From the NCBI GenBank assembly GCA_041736255.1, contig JBGSTZ010000031.1:25043-89042 (forward strand): a stretch of 64,000 nucleotides of DNA. Reading direction: 5' to 3'. How positions within the stretch are numbered: the stretch's first letter is position 1; every line of letters begins with the position of its first letter. Positions 61,215 to 64,000 of this stretch are shown here, in pieces. The DNA is from AVCC01 sp041736255 (GTDB lineage Bacteria > Pseudomonadota > Gammaproteobacteria > Burkholderiales > Burkholderiaceae_D). The notes under the pieces were generated by a model. The model saw only the letters and a program-made list of their open reading frames with translations. It was not told the origin of the DNA and did no database searches. The position numbers and the translations under genes are program-made.

Positions 61215-61931
61215 TTATTTGCCCAGTAGCGCCAGCGTATGTTTCCATTCCGCGGCCCATGCGTCCAAGAAATCATGCGTAGTGAACGCTCTTTTCAGAT
61301 GCGACAGCGGCACTCGGTACACGTCATTCAATCCCAGCGCCAGCGTGACCGGATTCCATAATGCTTTGTTTTTCGCCTTTTTTGCGCTGCCTTTGACTCT
61401 TGCTCCATCATCGCCGAAGATGCCGCCGCCACCGCCAAGAGCCTGTTCCATATCCATTTTCACCAGACCGGCAAATGCGATCAGCACCTGCTCCTTGCCG
61501 ATGCCAGTCCGTGATTCGGTTGCCGCCGCAATTTTGACCGGCTCGGCCTCGCGCTTGAGTTTGCCTGCCAGGCGCTCCAGATCCTTCTTCAGAAAACGCA
61601 GCTCGTGCAAAGCCCGTCGAAAGCCCGGTGGCTTGAGTTGCGTTGCTATCTTGTAGGCGTCCTTGGTAATCGTGATCAGCACGTCTTCGCTTCCGGCGGC
61701 AAGACGTTGGGTGTCGCCTTCAAAAAAAATCGGCGCCGGGTAACCGCCATTGGCGTCGCCGAACAGCTCCGGATAATCGGCGTCGTAGTCGAGCCAGACG
61801 TAAGGAGTCAAGCCGTTTTCGATCATGCGTGCCAGCGTCCATGGCGTACCGGTTTGCTGCGCCAGCCAGTCGCACGCCTGCTCCGTTGTTGCCCGAAAAG
61901 GTAGTTGAAAAGGGTGTTCAGTGATTGTCAT
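61215..61931 (-). CDS. Conserved-looking protein of unknown function
   Basis: I do not recognise the family. The 238-residue product is soluble, with an acidic N-terminal half (TPYVWLDYDADYPELFG) and a basic helical middle (RRALHELRFLKKDLERLAGKLKRE), a Gly-rich loop GGGGGIFGDDG and a Lys-rich patch KKAKNKALW before a C-terminal LGLNDVYRVPLSHLKRAF. The start was set at the ATG at 61931 behind AAAGAAAG; the frame opens 18 codons further upstream. Codon use and GC match the neighbours, so it is likely a real gene. Prophage or DNA-binding relatives are conceivable but unsupported. Confidence 0.6.
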   Translation of the reverse strand: MTITEHPFQLPFRATTEQACDWLAQQTGTPWTLARMIENGLTPYVWLDYDADYPELFGDANGGYPAPIFFEGDTQRLAAGSEDVLITITKDAYKIATQLKPPGFRRALHELRFLKKDLERLAGKLKREAEPVKIAAATESRTGIGKEQVLIAFAGLVKMDMEQALGGGGGIFGDDGARVKGSAKKAKNKALWNPVTLALGLNDVYRVPLSHLKRAFTTHDFLDAWAAEWKHTLALLGK

Positions 61932-62297
61932 TTTTCTTTCTTTCACATGCCAAAATTGCCGGCGTTGCTTTGCCCACTTACACATATCGGTTTGGCTGGG
62001 CCTGCAAGAAGTTGTCCATCATATGCGAAACTGAAAAGATCGCTTTCGCTGCCGGCGCACGCCGGGTCAGATCAGATGCGGAATTTGAGCACTGGCCCGC
62101 TTTAAAACAAGATTCGTTCAATCCGACATGTACACTTTCGCGACGTGGTCTAGACTTCAGACACACCTGTTTGGCAGACAGTCATGAAAGGCAAAACCGG
62201 TCCAGGTCGTTTCTACTGAACGCAAAGATCAGCCGGAAAGTAGCGCACGAATGCAGGCCCAGATAACTCTTTAATTTTTCGATTAAAAGGAATCAGC

Positions 62298-63749
62298 ATG
62301 TCAGCACACATCTCCAACATTCGCACCGAATTCGATCAGGAAATCGTCGATATCGTCGATTACGTCATACATTACAAGGTCGAATCCAGCGTTGCATACG
62401 TCACTGCGCGCAACTGCCTGATCGACACCCTCGGCTGCGGACTGGAAGCGCTGGAATACCCGGCCTGCACCAAATTGATGGGGCCGATCGTGCCGGGCAC
62501 GGTGGTGCCGTGCGGCGCCAAGGTGCCCGGCACCCAATTCCAGCTCGACCCGGTGCAAGCCGCGTTCAACATCGGCGCCATGATCCGCTGGCTCGACTTC
62601 AACGACACCTGGCTGGCGGCTGAATGGGGCCATCCGTCGGACAATTTGGGCGGCATTCTCGCCACCGCCGACTGGCTCTCGCGCACTGCGGTGGCCGCCG
62701 GCAAACAGCCGCTGCTGATGAAAGACGTGCTGACTGCGATGATCAAGGCGCACTAAATCCAGGGCTGCATCGCGCTGGAAAATTCGTTCAACAAGGTCGG
62801 CCTCGACCACGTGGTGCTGGTGAAAGTCGCGTCCACCGCGGTGGTGGCGCAAATGATGGGCCTGAGCCGCGAAGAAATCCTCAACGCAGTGTCGCTGGCC
62901 TGGGTCGATGGCCAATCGTTGCGCACCTACCGCCACTCGCCGAATACCGGCTCGCGCAAATCGTGGGCCGCCGGCGACGCCACCGCGCGCGCGGTGCGCC
63001 TGGCCTTGATGGCGAAGACCGGCGAAATGGGTTACCCGTCGGCGCTCTCGGCCAAGATCTGGGGTTTCTACGACGTGCTGTTCAAAGGCAACAAGTTCAA
63101 GTTCCAGCGCCCCTACGGTTCTTACGTGATGGAAAACGTGCTGTTCAAGATTGCGTTCCCAGCCGAATTCCATTCGCAAACCGCAGTCGAAGCCGCGATG
63201 ACGCTGCATGGACAACTGGCGCAAGCTGGCAAGTCGGTCGCAGACATCAAGCAGATCACGATCCGTACCCACGAAGCCTGCATCCGCATCATCGACAAAA
63301 AAGGCCCGCTCGACAACCCGGCTGATCGTGATCACTGCATTCAATACATGGTCGCAGTGCCGCTGATCTTCGGCCGCCTGACGGCTGGCGATTACGAAGA
63401 CAGCGTGGCCGTTGATGCCCGCATCGACCTGCTGCGCGACAAGATCGTCTGCGTCGAAGACCCGGCTTTCACCGTCGATTATCACGATCCTGAAAAACGC
63501 TCGATTGCGAATGCGCTGACGGTTGAATTTAACGACGGCAGCAAGCTGGATGAAGTCGTGGTCGAATATCCGATCGGCCATGCGCGCCGCCGCACCGACG
63601 GCATCCCGCTGCTGGAAGCCAAGTTCAGGACCAATCTGGCGCGCCGCTTCCCGGCCAAGCAGCAAAAGACCATCCTCGATATATCGCTCGACCAGGCCGC
63701 ACTGGAAGCGATGCCGGTACATGAATATGTGGATCTGTACGTTATTTGA
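62298..63749 (+). pseudogene. prpD: 2-methylcitrate dehydratase gene interrupted by an in-frame stop
   Basis: The frame encodes a 483-residue PrpD, the length of E. coli PrpD, dehydrating 2-methylcitrate in the propionate pathway. Codon 153 (62754-62756) is TAA where the family has Glu (KAH-stop-IQG against KAHEIQG), one G-to-T change from GAA. Similarity continues in the same frame right to the end: ALENSFNKVGLDHVVLVKVAS, PNTGSRKSWAAGDATARAVRLA and PYGSYVMENVLFKIAFPAEFHSQT. As it stands it yields a 152-residue fragment, unless the stop is read through or is a sequencing error. AAGGAA precedes the ATG. prpB and prpC are not adjacent. Confidence 0.88.
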
Positions 63750-63829
63750 TGGGCTGACTACCTGACGTTAGGCAAAGCTGTTACAGGTGAAAATATTATC
63801 TACAAAAGACACGAGAAGCCGAATCGGAG

Positions 63830-63865
63830 CCGGCACAATAATGGTTGGTATAAACATTGTGCCGG
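63830..63865 (+). repeat. Inverted repeat enclosing the transposase start codon
   Basis: CCGGCACAAT (63830-63839) is perfectly inverted as ATTGTGCCGG (63856-63865), 16 bases apart. The ATG at 63841 lies in the loop. A transcript entering from outside would fold the start into a hairpin, a known way to limit transposase synthesis. Confidence 0.6.
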
Positions 63866-64000
63866 AGTTTCAACGGCTGTTTCCGAACGAGGCAGCATGT
63901 GCGGCATATCTTGAGCGCGCGCGATGGGGCAATGGCTTCGTCTGTCCTCGTTGTGGCACATCCGGCGAGCCTTACCGTATCTCCACTCGCCCCGGCGTAC
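63841..64000 (+). mobile_element. IS1595-family transposase, N-terminus (partial, runs off the window)
   Basis: From the ATG at 63841 the frame reads MVGINIVPEFQRLFPNE, then AACAAYLERARWGNGFVCPRCGTSGEPYR. This is the zinc-ribbon start (CPRCG) of IS1595-type transposases, which carry a DDE/ISXO2-like catalytic domain further on, outside the window. GGAG at 63826-63829 may be its ribosome site. The left end of the element must lie within the 90 bases after prpD, but terminal repeats cannot be defined without the other end. Confidence 0.78.

Noticed and set aside
60071..61282. Long plus-strand frame opposite purT
   Set aside because: Antisense shadow of purT; no homology.
62301..63722. 473-codon minus-strand frame opposite prpD
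   Set aside because: Antisense shadow: the plus strand carries full PrpD homology through the nonsense codon.
1..64000. tRNA, rRNA and CRISPR loci
   Set aside because: No T-loop GGTTCGAATCC-type motifs with acceptor pairing, no rRNA conserved blocks and no spaced repeats were noticed by eye; a tRNAscan or Infernal run would be decisive.

Overview
The window looks like chromosomal DNA of a betaproteobacterium, probably Burkholderiales and perhaps an Oxalobacteraceae genus such as Herminiimonas or Janthinobacterium. This is inferred from mid-50s GC, the protein flavours (GlrK/QseG/GlrR trio, PhoX, OpgD, CheR-tethered chemoreceptors, BetAB, free-standing PrpD) and gene content; no rRNA or tRNA was found to confirm it.

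Layout. 1-6.3 kb: start of a MlaC-like gene on the minus strand, a Kef/YbaL-type antiporter, a thiamine-salvage block (cytX facing thiMD) and a 2OG-Fe(II) oxygenase. 6.3-13 kb: a Tat-exported PhoX phosphatase behind a clear PHO box, then a GlrK-QseG-GlrR two-component operon followed by what reads as its own target: two TGTC-N10-GACA activator sites, a consensus sigma-54 promoter and a secreted BON-domain protein. 13-18 kb: c-di-GMP proteins (PAS-GGDEF-EAL and a GGDEF with a cysteine cluster) and a LysR regulator. 18-31 kb: a surface-polysaccharide cluster with Wzm/Wzt-type ABC exporter, a 1265-residue methyltransferase/coiled-coil/double glycosyltransferase fusion, a DUF2142 membrane protein, several GT2 enzymes and a small EamA protein; part of it is AT-rich and looks acquired. 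A ProQ/FinO-domain gene closes it.

31-38 kb: ArsR regulator plus old yellow enzyme, betBA, DUF3820 and a luciferase-like oxidoreductase. 38-41.5 kb: a chemoreceptor and a GT4 glycosyltransferase. 41.9-43.7 kb: the collapsed remains of a type I restriction locus (3' ends of hsdM and hsdS, a DUF1016 gene that has lost its nuclease core) joined by ATGA overlaps to an apparently intact HEPN/MNT pair. 44-46 kb: alkB and an ada gene whose N-terminal zinc site has lost three of four cysteines. 46-51 kb: OpgD, an Aer-like receptor and an HD-GYP phosphodiesterase. 51-54 kb: AraC regulator and MFS transporter. 54-58.5 kb: dgkA, a ColS/ColR-like system and an LTA-synthase-family transferase; two ColR-box-like sites precede dgkA and the transferase, suggesting that lipid headgroup transfer and diacylglycerol recycling are co-regulated. 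58.7-64 kb: azlCD, purT, an unknown gene, prpD interrupted by one nonsense codon, and the start of an IS1595-type transposase running off the window.

The strongest candidates for new biology are the GlrR/sigma-54 control of the BON protein, the condensed restriction remnant feeding a HEPN/MNT pair, the Ada protein without its C4 zinc site, and the paired ColR boxes.
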